Both the position numbers and the translations under genes were made by a program. Shown here piece after piece: positions 6,796-13,186 of a stretch of 13,632 nt of DNA. Source of the DNA: an uncultured Ruminococcus sp. (GTDB lineage Bacteria > Bacillota_A > Clostridia > Oscillospirales > Ruminococcaceae); NCBI GenBank assembly GCA_900315975.1, contig ONBA01000054.1:1-13632 (forward strand), in the 5' to 3' direction. The notes under the pieces were generated by a model. The model worked only from the letters and a program-made list of their open reading frames with translations. It was not told where the DNA came from and searched no databases. Each line of letters begins with the position of its first letter. Within the stretch, counting starts at the first letter, position 1.

Positions 6796-7596
6796 ATGTA
6801 CAGCAGACATATTTGCGTATCAGCAAATGAAATGATAACAGAGTTATCACACGATAATGGCGGACTTTCACAGATGCTTGGTGAATTTGCAGAAGAGTGT
6901 GCCGCTGACGGCAGAGAAGCAGTCGTCATGCGTCAGAAGGGCGGAAAAATTTACCTCATGGCAGGCTCTTACTGTGGATTTGCCTGTCTTGCTGACGGTA
7001 CACTGATAGAGGTGCTTCCGCGTACAGACGGCGATGCATCAAGTGCGAGAAAGGCGCTGTGCAGAGAGTTTTGCAGCCGATGCGGATACACGTTCAGTCC
7101 GTCGGGATTCGACCCTGATATGAACTTTCTTGAATACTTCATATCAGTTTTTGCAGGCGAGACTGTAAAAATCATCAAAAGCGGCGTATTATCGGCATAT
7201 GCGAGCCGTGAGGAGAATATGACAGCGGTGCAGGGAACTATAATGTTTGCGGAGAATATCCGCCGCAATCTTGTACACCGTGAGCGCGTATACGTGCGTC
7301 ACGACGTTTTTACCCCCGACCGTGCGGAAAACCGTATAATAAAAGCCGCCGCGGCAAAGCTGAATAAAGTAACTGCAAATTCTCATAGTTCGCATCTGCT
7401 TAAAGAAGCGTTGTCGTATCTTGATGAAGTGCGCACTCCTTACGATATTACTGCGGAATTCGGAAAGTGCATAAATACGCGCAATACAAAAAAATACAGC
7501 ACCATTCTCAGTATCTGCCGTATGCTTTTTGACAGAAACGAGGGTACTGCTTTTTCGGGAAAATACATTTTATGTGCACAGTTTTACAAAATATAA
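6796..7596 (+). CDS. mcrC: McrC-like restriction subunit, truncated before its nuclease domain
   Basis: The 266 residues match the N-terminal and middle parts of McrC, the partner that stimulates McrB GTPase and cuts DNA. The most typical stretch is about residues 135-195, with VQGTIMFAENIRRNLVH, RVYVRHDVFTPD and AENRIIKAAAAKL. McrC proteins usually run about 350 residues or more and end in a PD-(D/E)XK nuclease domain that begins after a FSGKYxxCALLFPMEKLFE-like segment. Here FSGKYILCAQFYKI is followed at once by a stop. None of the nuclease residues are present, and I find no continuation in other frames of 7597-7791. The 15-base gap from mcrB and GGAGA before the ATG fit an operon. The product is probably unable to cleave DNA; it could still bind McrB, or the pair may be decaying. 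Confidence 0.82.
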   Translation: MYSRHICVSANEMITELSHDNGGLSQMLGEFAEECAADGREAVVMRQKGGKIYLMAGSYCGFACLADGTLIEVLPRTDGDASSARKALCREFCSRCGYTFSPSGFDPDMNFLEYFISVFAGETVKIIKSGVLSAYASREENMTAVQGTIMFAENIRRNLVHRERVYVRHDVFTPDRAENRIIKAAAAKLNKVTANSHSSHLLKEALSYLDEVRTPYDITAEFGKCINTRNTKKYSTILSICRMLFDRNEGTAFSGKYILCAQFYKI

Positions 7597-7750
7597 TCAG
7601 ACATGAAATCTTTATCTGAAGCAAAAAATTGCGGGCGAACAAGGGGAGCCCCCTTTGGCGGTTTCGCAGGATACCGAATATGTACCGTAAATTTACGGCT
7701 CGGTAGCCCACAAATTCCGCTAAGGGAAGCACTCTAAAATAAACCGGAAA
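7597..7750. other. Structured non-coding stretch after truncated mcrC
   Basis: No gene is seen here. Two hairpins stand out. AAGGGG-AGC-CCCCTT lies at 7641-7655. A nested stem at 7669-7708 has an outer 8-base arm with one mismatch (7669-7676 with 7701-7708) around the perfect 14-base palindrome CCGTAAATTTACGG (7685-7698). The stretch starts where mcrC homology ends, so it may be a deletion junction or a piece of a dispersed intergenic repeat. Neither hairpin is followed by a T tract. Confidence 0.5.
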
Positions 7751-7753
7751 ATG

Positions 7754-7762
7754 TGGTAGAAT
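7754..7762 (+). promoter_or_regulatory. Possible extended -10 promoter of the Wzy_C-like gene
   Basis: TGGTAGAAT gives an extended -10 (TG, one base, TAGAAT) 30 bases before the ATG. No good -35 box is seen at 17 bases. The ribosome site GGGGGTG at 7780-7786 lies 5 bases from the ATG. Confidence 0.4.
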
Positions 7763-7791
7763 TAGAGACAGCTTATCTTGGGGGTGCTTAA

Positions 7792-9645
7792 ATGGCAGAA
7801 AAGAATAAAAAAGCCGCGGCTGTTGAGGAATTACCGCGTTATCGGGTAGTATTCACCGGAATAGTGGTATGCGCGGTGCTTTTCTCTGTATTTGCGGTAA
7901 GACTGCACATCGAAAAGCTGACAGGAAGTTCGCTCAGTGTTTTTTCAAATACGAATGGTCTGTACGCTGACTGGTTTCTGTACTGCAAGGAGATACTGTA
8001 TTTCTTTATCGCCTGCACTGTTTGCCTGTATGCAGTCGGAGCGCGGATATTCCCTGATAAACCATACCGGAGTAATCGCCTTTTCAATAAAAAAGCGATA
8101 TTGCCTGCCGCGTGTGTGGGAGTTTACCTGCTGTTTGCGTGTATATCGGCGATATTTTCGCGTCACAGGGAGGTAGTGCTGTTTGGTGTGTGCACCGAAT
8201 TTGAGGGACTCCTTGCAATTTTCGCTTACTGTATAATATTCCTTTTCGGATTCAACTACATAAACGGAAGCAGTGTTATGAAATTTTTCCGCAGAGCGGT
8301 TATCGCTCTCACGTCAGCCGCCGCGATACTTGTGGTATTTGAGTACACGGTATCGCCGCTTTTAGAGCTTCCTTTCATGAAATACCTGATAGCACCGGCG
8401 GAATACCGGTCAATTGCGGAGTCACTCAATATAAGAAATGATTTCCGCGAATCTGTGCTGACATTCTACAACTCTAACTATACAGGCGAATTTCTCGTCC
8501 TTGTATTTCCTGTTTCTGTATACACGGTATTTGCGGCAAAAAAAGTGATACCGCGCATAGCGGCAGGTATACTTGCCGCCGGTGTATTTGCGGCAGGTAT
8601 AATGACGAATGCAACTGCGGCATTTTATGTTATTGCCGCGGAGTGTGCGTTACTTCTCGCATACTTTATCATCAAGCGCATACTGCCGGTTAAAGGTTTA
8701 CTCATTGCAATGGGAGCATTTGCTGTTTTGGCAGTTTGTCTGAACTTTGCAACCGGACAGGAGTTTACAAACAATATCCTCAAAAGCGTTACAAACTCAG
8801 GAACATATACTTCCGGACAGTCTGTATACACGCTGAAAAATGTTGTATTAGACGGCAGAAAGCTCAGTATATCAGCAGAAGGCTCGGGGTATACTATAAC
8901 TCCGCCGTATGAGAGCGGAGAGACTTTAACAGCAGTTTCCGATTCGGGAAAGGAGTACACAGCAGACAGTTCAAACCGTACAAAACTCACAATTCATGAC
9001 GAAGTGCAGGACGCTGATATCAGTATTGAACTCACTGACGGAATAATGAACGTAAACCTCGGCTACGATAGTACACTCGATTTTGCAGTTACTACCGACG
9101 GCTTGAAACTCATAACGCAGAACCGTGCACTGCTTGAAAAAATCCCTTCCGCTCCGATGGCGGACAGTGCACTTACACGATTCTATGGCTTTGCTACAGG
9201 ACGAGGCTATATATGGGTAAACTCCATACCGATACTGAAAAAGTGTTTGTTTGCAGGAAAAGGCATGGGAAGTTTTCCTTTTGAATTCACGCAGAATGAT
9301 GTTGTCGGACTTAGTAATACAAACGGAACATATCACCTCGTTATCGACAAACCTCACTGCCGCTATATTCAGATAGCGCTTACCTGCGGTGTACCTGCAC
9401 TCATTGCACTTCTTCTGTTGTTCGGAACGTTTTTATTCAATGGTGCAGGAACAATTCTGAAATGGGACCAAAAAACTCTGTCAGGTGACTGCAACAAGTT
9501 ATTCTTTATTTGTCTGTTTGTTGGTATATCCGGCTTTCTCATTGAGGGAACCGTCAACGACGGAAATATAACAGTTGAGCCGTTATTCTGGTTGTTCCTC
9601 GGAACTGCTTACGGTATGCTTCACGACTTCAAATACAGCAGATAA
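7792..9645 (+). CDS. O-antigen ligase/polymerase-like (Wzy_C) membrane protein with large soluble insertion
   Basis: The protein has 617 residues and many membrane segments, roughly at 19-37, 62-84, 102-122, 137-156, 167-186, 231-249, 253-270, 276-295 and 302-320, then at 525-550, 570-585 and 597-611. Between about 320 and 465 is a polar, strand-rich soluble domain. After it comes the family signature: GRGYIWVNSIPILKK (470-484) with GKGMGSFPFEF (489-499), and H522 in the KPHCRYIQIALTCGVPAL segment. This equals the usual 'R.. W..a..li...p..G.G.gtF ... H....q.l...G..g' pattern of O-antigen ligases and Wzy polymerases (PF04932), which join undecaprenyl-linked glycans. In a Gram-positive, capsule, teichoic-acid-like glycan or glycoprotein assembly is more likely. 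It has no polysaccharide genes around it and converges on the acetyltransferase gene with a 7-base gap. The glycan acted on is unknown. Confidence 0.82.
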   Translation: MAEKNKKAAAVEELPRYRVVFTGIVVCAVLFSVFAVRLHIEKLTGSSLSVFSNTNGLYADWFLYCKEILYFFIACTVCLYAVGARIFPDKPYRSNRLFNKKAILPAACVGVYLLFACISAIFSRHREVVLFGVCTEFEGLLAIFAYCIIFLFGFNYINGSSVMKFFRRAVIALTSAAAILVVFEYTVSPLLELPFMKYLIAPAEYRSIAESLNIRNDFRESVLTFYNSNYTGEFLVLVFPVSVYTVFAAKKVIPRIAAGILAAGVFAAGIMTNATAAFYVIAAECALLLAYFIIKRILPVKGLLIAMGAFAVLAVCLNFATGQEFTNNILKSVTNSGTYTSGQSVYTLKNVVLDGRKLSISAEGSGYTITPPYESGETLTAVSDSGKEYTADSSNRTKLTIHDEVQDADISIELTDGIMNVNLGYDSTLDFAVTTDGLKLITQNRALLEKIPSAPMADSALTRFYGFATGRGYIWVNSIPILKKCLFAGKGMGSFPFEFTQNDVVGLSNTNGTYHLVIDKPHCRYIQIALTCGVPALIALLLLFGTFLFNGAGTILKWDQKTLSGDCNKLFFICLFVGISGFLIEGTVNDGNITVEPLFWLFLGTAYGMLHDFKYSR

Positions 9646-9652
9646 AGTCAGG

Positions 9653-10153
9653 TTATTTCTTTATACGAACGTAGTATTTGGAATCGTCTTCGTGGTGGAT
9701 ATATCCGCCGTTATTCAGCATTACTCTCAGTGAGGCTGTATTTTCCCTGTTTACACGGAGGTATATCTCGTTCTCGGAGATGTGGTCTTTTACCTCGTTT
9801 ATAAGCAGTTTCAGTCCCTGCGACGCATAGCCTTTACCCCGATATTCGGGTGAAATGTAGTAGCCTATGTGTCCTGCACCCTCAATGAGTGACTCGCATA
9901 GATAGTGACGGAAATGGAAAGTTCCGACTATAGTATCGTTGTCCCACAAATAATAGACCGTCTGCGGAACGTAGCCGTCAGGCAGTTTTTCACCTCTTGA
10001 CTGTGCTATTATCGTTTCAAGGGCAGTATCGAAGTCTTTACGGCTTATGTCAGGATAATCGTTCAGAAAGCCGTTTTCGTCCGCAGGGATACTGCGCTGA
10101 AACAGCCACTCTTTTTCGATATCTTCATAGTTTGCAGATTTTATGTACAGCAT
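9653..10153 (-). CDS. GNAT family N-acetyltransferase
   Basis: The 166-residue protein has the acetyl-CoA-binding motif A as HIGYYISPEYRGKGYASQGL at 95-114, with RGKGYA at 105-110 forming the pyrophosphate loop, and the motif B region VNRENTASLRVMLNNGGY at 134-151. The TIVGTFHFRHYL strand pair precedes it. The overall pattern resembles the COG3981 'predicted acetyltransferase' branch. The acceptor, a small molecule or a protein N-terminus, cannot be told. The minus-strand ATG has AGGT 6 bases upstream. It lies downstream of the terminator of the membrane-protein gene, so it needs its own promoter within about 40 bases or readthrough; I see only an AT-rich stretch there. No terminator is visible in the 7-base convergent gap. 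Confidence 0.9.
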   Translation of the reverse strand: MLYIKSANYEDIEKEWLFQRSIPADENGFLNDYPDISRKDFDTALETIIAQSRGEKLPDGYVPQTVYYLWDNDTIVGTFHFRHYLCESLIEGAGHIGYYISPEYRGKGYASQGLKLLINEVKDHISENEIYLRVNRENTASLRVMLNNGGYIHHEDDSKYYVRIKK

Positions 10154-10189
10154 ATTTACCTCATTTCGTTTAAAAATCTTGTCCTTATA

Positions 10190-10229
10190 TAAAAAAATGG
10201 GCGTTCACCAAATGGTGCTTAACGCCCAT
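10190..10229 (-). terminator. Strong intrinsic terminator of the membrane-protein gene
   Basis: On the minus strand the stem ATGGGCGTT/AACGCCCAT (arms 10221-10229 and 10197-10205), extended by GGTG/CACC with a 3-base bulge and an AAAT/ATTT loop, is followed by seven T (10196-10190). It begins six bases after the stop of the gene at 10236. Confidence 0.9.
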
Positions 10230-10235
10230 AATAAT

Positions 10236-10823
10236 CTATTTGCTTCCACGAGATTCCTTGTTTTTGTATTTGCCCATTACTGCAAGACCTATCGTTCCGT
10301 CTGCTATAAGTCCGGTGACGTAACCTGTGAAGCTGAAATCAAATCCGACATTTATCATGTTTATCACTGCAAGTATCAGAGCGATAATATCTATCGACAG
10401 GATAACATAGAACAGTGTCCACGTTTTCTGTTTTCCAAGGTCTTTGCCGAAAGTAAGTATCAGAAGGTCTATTCCCTTGAAGGCTGTCAGTACACATATA
10501 CATATCAGCAGTGGCGTGACCTTATAAAAACATAGGTCAACGATTATCGTCAACGCACAAACACCGACGTGAAGCAGCAAAAACGCTTTATAGTACGGTG
10601 CTGCCTGTTTGTTGTAGCCTTTGAGCAGATATACTACACCACACGCGAGCATTGACAGTATAAATGCCATAAGCACGGTATTCGTTATGTTTGAGAGCTT
10701 TTCTTTGGTCGCTGCGGAGTTGGTGAAGCTGACAATAAAATTGATCGCGCCGCCGATCGTACCGCACATCATAGCGATCATCAGTGCAAGATGGACTTTC
10801 ATAACAGAACTATAATTTTTCAT
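10236..10823 (-). CDS. Unknown polytopic membrane protein
   Basis: The protein has 195 residues from the preferred ATG at 10823. An in-frame ATG at 10829 would give 197, but it lies only about one base from the AAGGGGG ribosome site, while 10823 is 7 bases away. About six hydrophobic segments fill most of the length: VHLALMIAMMCGTIGGAINF, NTVLMAFILSMLACGVVYLL, a LLLHVGVCALTIIVDLCFY stretch, LLICICVLTAFKGIDLLIL, LFYVILSIDIIALILAVI and YVTGLIADGTIGLAVMG. The tail is short and basic. I do not recognise a family and see no catalytic motif. It has its own candidate promoter and a strong terminator, so it is likely a single-gene unit. Confidence 0.8.
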   Translation of the reverse strand: MKNYSSVMKVHLALMIAMMCGTIGGAINFIVSFTNSAATKEKLSNITNTVLMAFILSMLACGVVYLLKGYNKQAAPYYKAFLLLHVGVCALTIIVDLCFYKVTPLLICICVLTAFKGIDLLILTFGKDLGKQKTWTLFYVILSIDIIALILAVINMINVGFDFSFTGYVTGLIADGTIGLAVMGKYKNKESRGSK

Positions 10824-10901
10824 ATACATACCCCCTTGAATTATTTGTTCTGTGGGTGATAGCCAGTCGGGTGTTCTGAGAATAATATTATGTCTTGTAT
10901 T

Positions 10902-10930
10902 ATTGTATCATAATTTTGTGAAAAAGTCCA
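10902..10930 (-). promoter_or_regulatory. Candidate promoter of the membrane-protein gene
   Basis: On the minus strand, TGGACT (10930-10925; four of six consensus bases), a 17-base spacer and TACAAT (10907-10902) with a TGA extension. This leaves a leader of about 70 bases before the ATG. Confidence 0.55.
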
Positions 10931-11103
10931 TTGATTATGAGTGAAATTTACAAATATTTAATATCTGTGTTTATATTTTTAACCTCTATAACCAAAGACA
11001 TATTTATGAGTGGGGTGACTGCGCTAATAATGTATCTCAGGATTGCAATTGAATACTCAGATAAAGATTCAGGTTACTATTTAGATTAGTTCATTATGCA
11101 AAG
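10931..11103. other. AT-rich spacer with no recognisable gene
   Basis: Only a 27-codon open frame (11006-11089, plus strand) without a convincing ribosome site is present. No repeats or RNA signature were seen before the tRNA-linked hairpin. Confidence 0.5.
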
Positions 11104-11131
11104 AACCGCTTAGGATTATTCCTAAGCGGTT
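11104..11131 (-). terminator. Terminator hairpin downstream of the tRNA fragment
   Basis: A perfect 11-base inverted repeat, AACCGCTTAGG with its complement, encloses a 6-base loop (11115-11120). On the minus strand it lies just after the CCA end of the tRNA fragment and is followed by TTCTTTG, as expected for the original terminator of that tRNA gene. The plus strand also has TTTGT after it, so the direction is inferred. Confidence 0.6.
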
Positions 11132-11137
11132 TGTCAT

Positions 11138-11180
11138 TGGAGCTTGTGACGGGACTCGAACCTGCGACTACGTGTTTGGA
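11138..11180 (-). pseudogene. 3' half of a tRNA, probably tRNA-Gly(TCC), at a mobile-element boundary
   Basis: The minus strand has 43 bases that fit tRNA positions 34-76 without gaps: anticodon TCC, AA, anticodon-stem side ACACG, variable loop TAGTC, T arm GCAGG-TTCGAGT-CCCGT, acceptor side CACAAGC, discriminator T and CCA. Anticodon TCC and discriminator T73 both point to glycine. The T stem has one A-C mismatch (51-63). Upstream of position 34 the match ends: base 33 is G instead of the invariant T, and there is no D arm or 5' acceptor strand. The fragment is therefore not a working tRNA; it is what integration into a tRNA leaves at one end of an element. The terminator hairpin just downstream belongs to the original locus, and the recombinase gene starts the element on the other side. 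Confidence 0.75.
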
Positions 11181-11181
11181 C

Positions 11182-11207
11182 ATAGAGGGAACAGACGTTC
11201 CCTCTAT
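11182..11207. repeat. Perfect 11-base hairpin between recombinase stop and tRNA fragment
   Basis: ATAGAGGGAAC and its complement enclose the loop AGAC. It begins 2 bases from the tRNA fragment and ends 6 bases before the recombinase stop codon. No T tract follows on either strand, so it is not a standard terminator; it may protect the transcript 3' end or be part of the recombination site. Confidence 0.65.
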
Positions 11208-11212
11208 TGCCT

Positions 11213-12841
11213 TTATGCCGCATTTTTCGCGGTTCTGTTCAGGTTGCCTACAAACTTATAGTATATTTCGACCTGCTGATAAGTATCGCCGTCGATTTCT
11301 TCCTTATGATGAACTAAGACCTTGTCGATAAGCTCATTGATAATTTCAGAGTCCAGTTCTTTAATGTCAGTGTACTGATCTATGATCTTTGTGAACTTCT
11401 CTGTTTCGTCGTTCTGGAATGAATACTTATTGAGCTCCTCGTTTATCCTTGACACCGACTCCATTAATTCATGCAGCTCTTTTTCAAACCTGTTTGACAT
11501 CTGAACATAACGGTCATCGGGCAGCTTTCCGAGCGCATTGTCCTCATACAGCTTGTTCAGCAGATGATTGAGTTCTTCTATTCTGCTTTGGGACTTTTTA
11601 AGTTCGTTTTTAAGCTGCGCTATCCTTTGACTGCTGATGCCGCTGCATTTGTTGTTAAGAAAGGCTCTGAACTCATCTTTGTTTTTACGATATGACTTCA
11701 GCACTCGCCTGATGTCTTTAAGGACAATGTCGTAAATTACATCGTAGTTGATGTAATGTGATGCACAGTATTCCTTGCCGTGAGTCTTGTACAACCAGCA
11801 CGAGTATGCTCCGTGGTATGTACCGTCTTTGCGTTTCTTCTGCGAGTAGGTTAGTGCATGACCGCAGTCCGCACAGTACAGGTGTCCCGCGAATATCTGG
11901 AACTCTCCTGTCTTTGTCGCACGGCGTTTTACGCTCATCATTCTGTGCGCATCGTCCCACAGCTCCTGTGATATTATCGGCTCATGACAGTTCTCAACTA
12001 TTATCCATTCCTCGCGCGGAACTTTGATTTTCTCCTTGCTTTTCATCGATTTGCACCGCTGCTTTCCATATATGAGCTTGCCGAGGTAGACCTCGTTTTC
12101 AAGTATCACTCGTATGGAAGTAACGTGCCAGTCGAATTCCTTCCGCCAGTAATCCGATTTGAAGTAGTCTGGATTATGGAGATTGAAGTAGGCGATAGGA
12201 GTGAGCACTCTTTCCTCGCGGAAGATTTTTGTAGTCTTATTGTAGCCTATCCCCTGCGCTGCCATCGTGAATATTCTTCTTACGATTTCAGCGGCTGGCT
12301 CGTCGATCACAAGGTGATGTCTGTCGTTGGGATCGAGCTTGTAACCGAACGGCGGCTTTGAACCGATGTACTGTCCTGCCTTCGCTTTTGCTTTCTTAGC
12401 TGTTTTGGTTTTGATAGAAGCCTCCCTTGCGAAGTAATCGTTCAGCACGTTTCGCATGGGGAACATCATATCATTATCGTTTTTCATGGAGTCGTAATTG
12501 TCGCTTATAGCTATGAAGCGAACTCCGAGCTCCTTGAAATTTTCGACGTACATTCCAACTTCAATGTATGATCTTCCAAAGCGCGACTGGTCCTTCACTA
12601 TAACAGTGTCTATCAGTCCGCACTTGATATCTTCATACATTCTCTGGAACGCTGGGCGGTCGAAGTTAGTGCCGCTGTATCCATCGTCATCGTAAACTTC
12701 GTAGTTATTTATTGCATGATCCTTGCAGTACTGCTCAAGTAATATTTTCTGCGAACCAATGCTTACGCTTTCGCCCATTCGTCCGTCGTCGACCGAGAGT
12801 CTGCAATACAGAGCTGCTTTTTTAGGCTGTGTATTATTCAT
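11213..12841 (-). CDS. Large serine recombinase (TnpX-type site-specific integrase)
   Basis: The protein has 542 residues from the preferred ATG at 12841, which has AGGAG 5 bases upstream; an in-frame ATG at 12895 lacks this and adds 18 unlikely residues. The N-terminal catalytic domain has LYCRLS with the nucleophile Ser16, GYSGTNFDRP at 54-63 and VKDQSRFGRS at 82-91. A recombinase domain follows, with KPPFGYKLDP near 162-171. A zinc ribbon has Cys323, Cys326, Cys348 and Cys359. A long coiled coil lies at about 400-500, and the short tail ends near the mobile-element boundary. Large serine recombinases integrate and excise phages and mobilisable or conjugative elements using short att sites; the coiled coil controls direction. 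The gene is the first of the element after the tRNA fragment, and it has a candidate extended -10 promoter upstream. Length and motifs are complete, so it is probably active. Confidence 0.95.
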   Translation of the reverse strand: MNNTQPKKAALYCRLSVDDGRMGESVSIGSQKILLEQYCKDHAINNYEVYDDDGYSGTNFDRPAFQRMYEDIKCGLIDTVIVKDQSRFGRSYIEVGMYVENFKELGVRFIAISDNYDSMKNDNDMMFPMRNVLNDYFAREASIKTKTAKKAKAKAGQYIGSKPPFGYKLDPNDRHHLVIDEPAAEIVRRIFTMAAQGIGYNKTTKIFREERVLTPIAYFNLHNPDYFKSDYWRKEFDWHVTSIRVILENEVYLGKLIYGKQRCKSMKSKEKIKVPREEWIIVENCHEPIISQELWDDAHRMMSVKRRATKTGEFQIFAGHLYCADCGHALTYSQKKRKDGTYHGAYSCWLYKTHGKEYCASHYINYDVIYDIVLKDIRRVLKSYRKNKDEFRAFLNNKCSGISSQRIAQLKNELKKSQSRIEELNHLLNKLYEDNALGKLPDDRYVQMSNRFEKELHELMESVSRINEELNKYSFQNDETEKFTKIIDQYTDIKELDSEIINELIDKVLVHHKEEIDGDTYQQVEIYYKFVGNLNRTAKNAA

Positions 12842-12883
12842 TTGAACTCCTTCCTCAGCCGTGCAGCAGATCCTTACACGGAC

Positions 12884-12892
12884 AGTATACCA
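12884..12892 (-). promoter_or_regulatory. Candidate extended -10 promoter of the recombinase gene
   Basis: On the minus strand TGGTATACT (TG, one base, TATACT) lies about 43 bases before the ATG at 12841. No -35 consensus is seen. The small inverted repeat ATCCG-CTT-CGGAT (12896-12908) lies immediately upstream of it, in the -10/-35 spacer, and could bind a regulator. Confidence 0.45.
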
Positions 12893-12938
12893 CATATCCG
12901 CTTCGGATTCCAGTGCATTCGGCTGATTTCGTAGGACT

Positions 12939-12951
12939 GCACAAATTGTGC
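12939..12951. repeat. GCACAA-A-TTGTGC palindrome upstream of the recombinase
   Basis: A perfect 6+1+6 inverted repeat lies in the 129-base gap between the small upstream gene and the recombinase gene. It is a possible regulator-binding site; no partner is known. Confidence 0.35.
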
Positions 12952-12970
12952 TGTTCAGTTTTTATGCGGA

Positions 12971-13186
12971 CTAATTCTCGATCTGCTTTGCATCAACGGC
13001 AGGAGTTTCATACCCCCTCTCGAGCTGTCGGAGCATGAGAGCTCCGAGTGAATCTTCAGCTTTTTTCCTGCCGAGGAAAGCAGACCAAACACGATAGGTG
13101 ACACCGTCAACAGTGCAGTCGTGATGCGTTACGGACTGCACCTCGGGATCTTCACTGCAATGAGTTCTTTCAAGGTTTACACTCAT
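12971..13186 (-). CDS. Small TnpW-like protein of clostridial mobile elements
   Basis: The protein has 71 residues. The ATG at 13186 has a GGAGGGAGG ribosome site 9 bases upstream and the frame ends in TAG. Its core, VDGVTYRVWSAFLGRKKAED followed by LGALMLRQLERG, resembles the short transposon-encoded TnpW proteins (a GxTYxV strand segment and a helix ending in a basic/acidic tail). These are often found next to serine recombinases in clostridial mobilisable and conjugative transposons. The family assignment is from memory of the pattern and is uncertain. It lies 129 bases upstream of the recombinase, on the same strand. Its biochemical role is unknown; a helper in excision or regulation is possible. 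It is the last gene seen before a 446-base non-coding end. Confidence 0.65.
   Translation of the reverse strand: MSVNLERTHCSEDPEVQSVTHHDCTVDGVTYRVWSAFLGRKKAEDSLGALMLRQLERGYETPAVDAKQIEN

Noticed and set aside
10143..10535. 130-codon plus-strand frame across the acetyltransferase start and the membrane-protein gene
   Set aside because: It crosses a strong minus-strand terminator and is antisense to two well-supported genes.
11006..11089. 27-codon open frame in the spacer before the tRNA fragment
   Set aside because: There is no convincing ribosome site or promoter, and frames of this length are expected by chance.
11131..11331. 66-codon plus-strand frame containing ELVTGLEPAT
   Set aside because: This peptide is the antisense translation of a tRNA T arm and acceptor end, a common mis-annotation; it also runs into the recombinase gene in antisense.
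12842..12895. Upstream ATG at 12895 for the serine recombinase
   Set aside because: The extra 18 residues do not fit the family, the extension covers the promoter and ribosome-site region, and AGGAG directly precedes the ATG at 12841.
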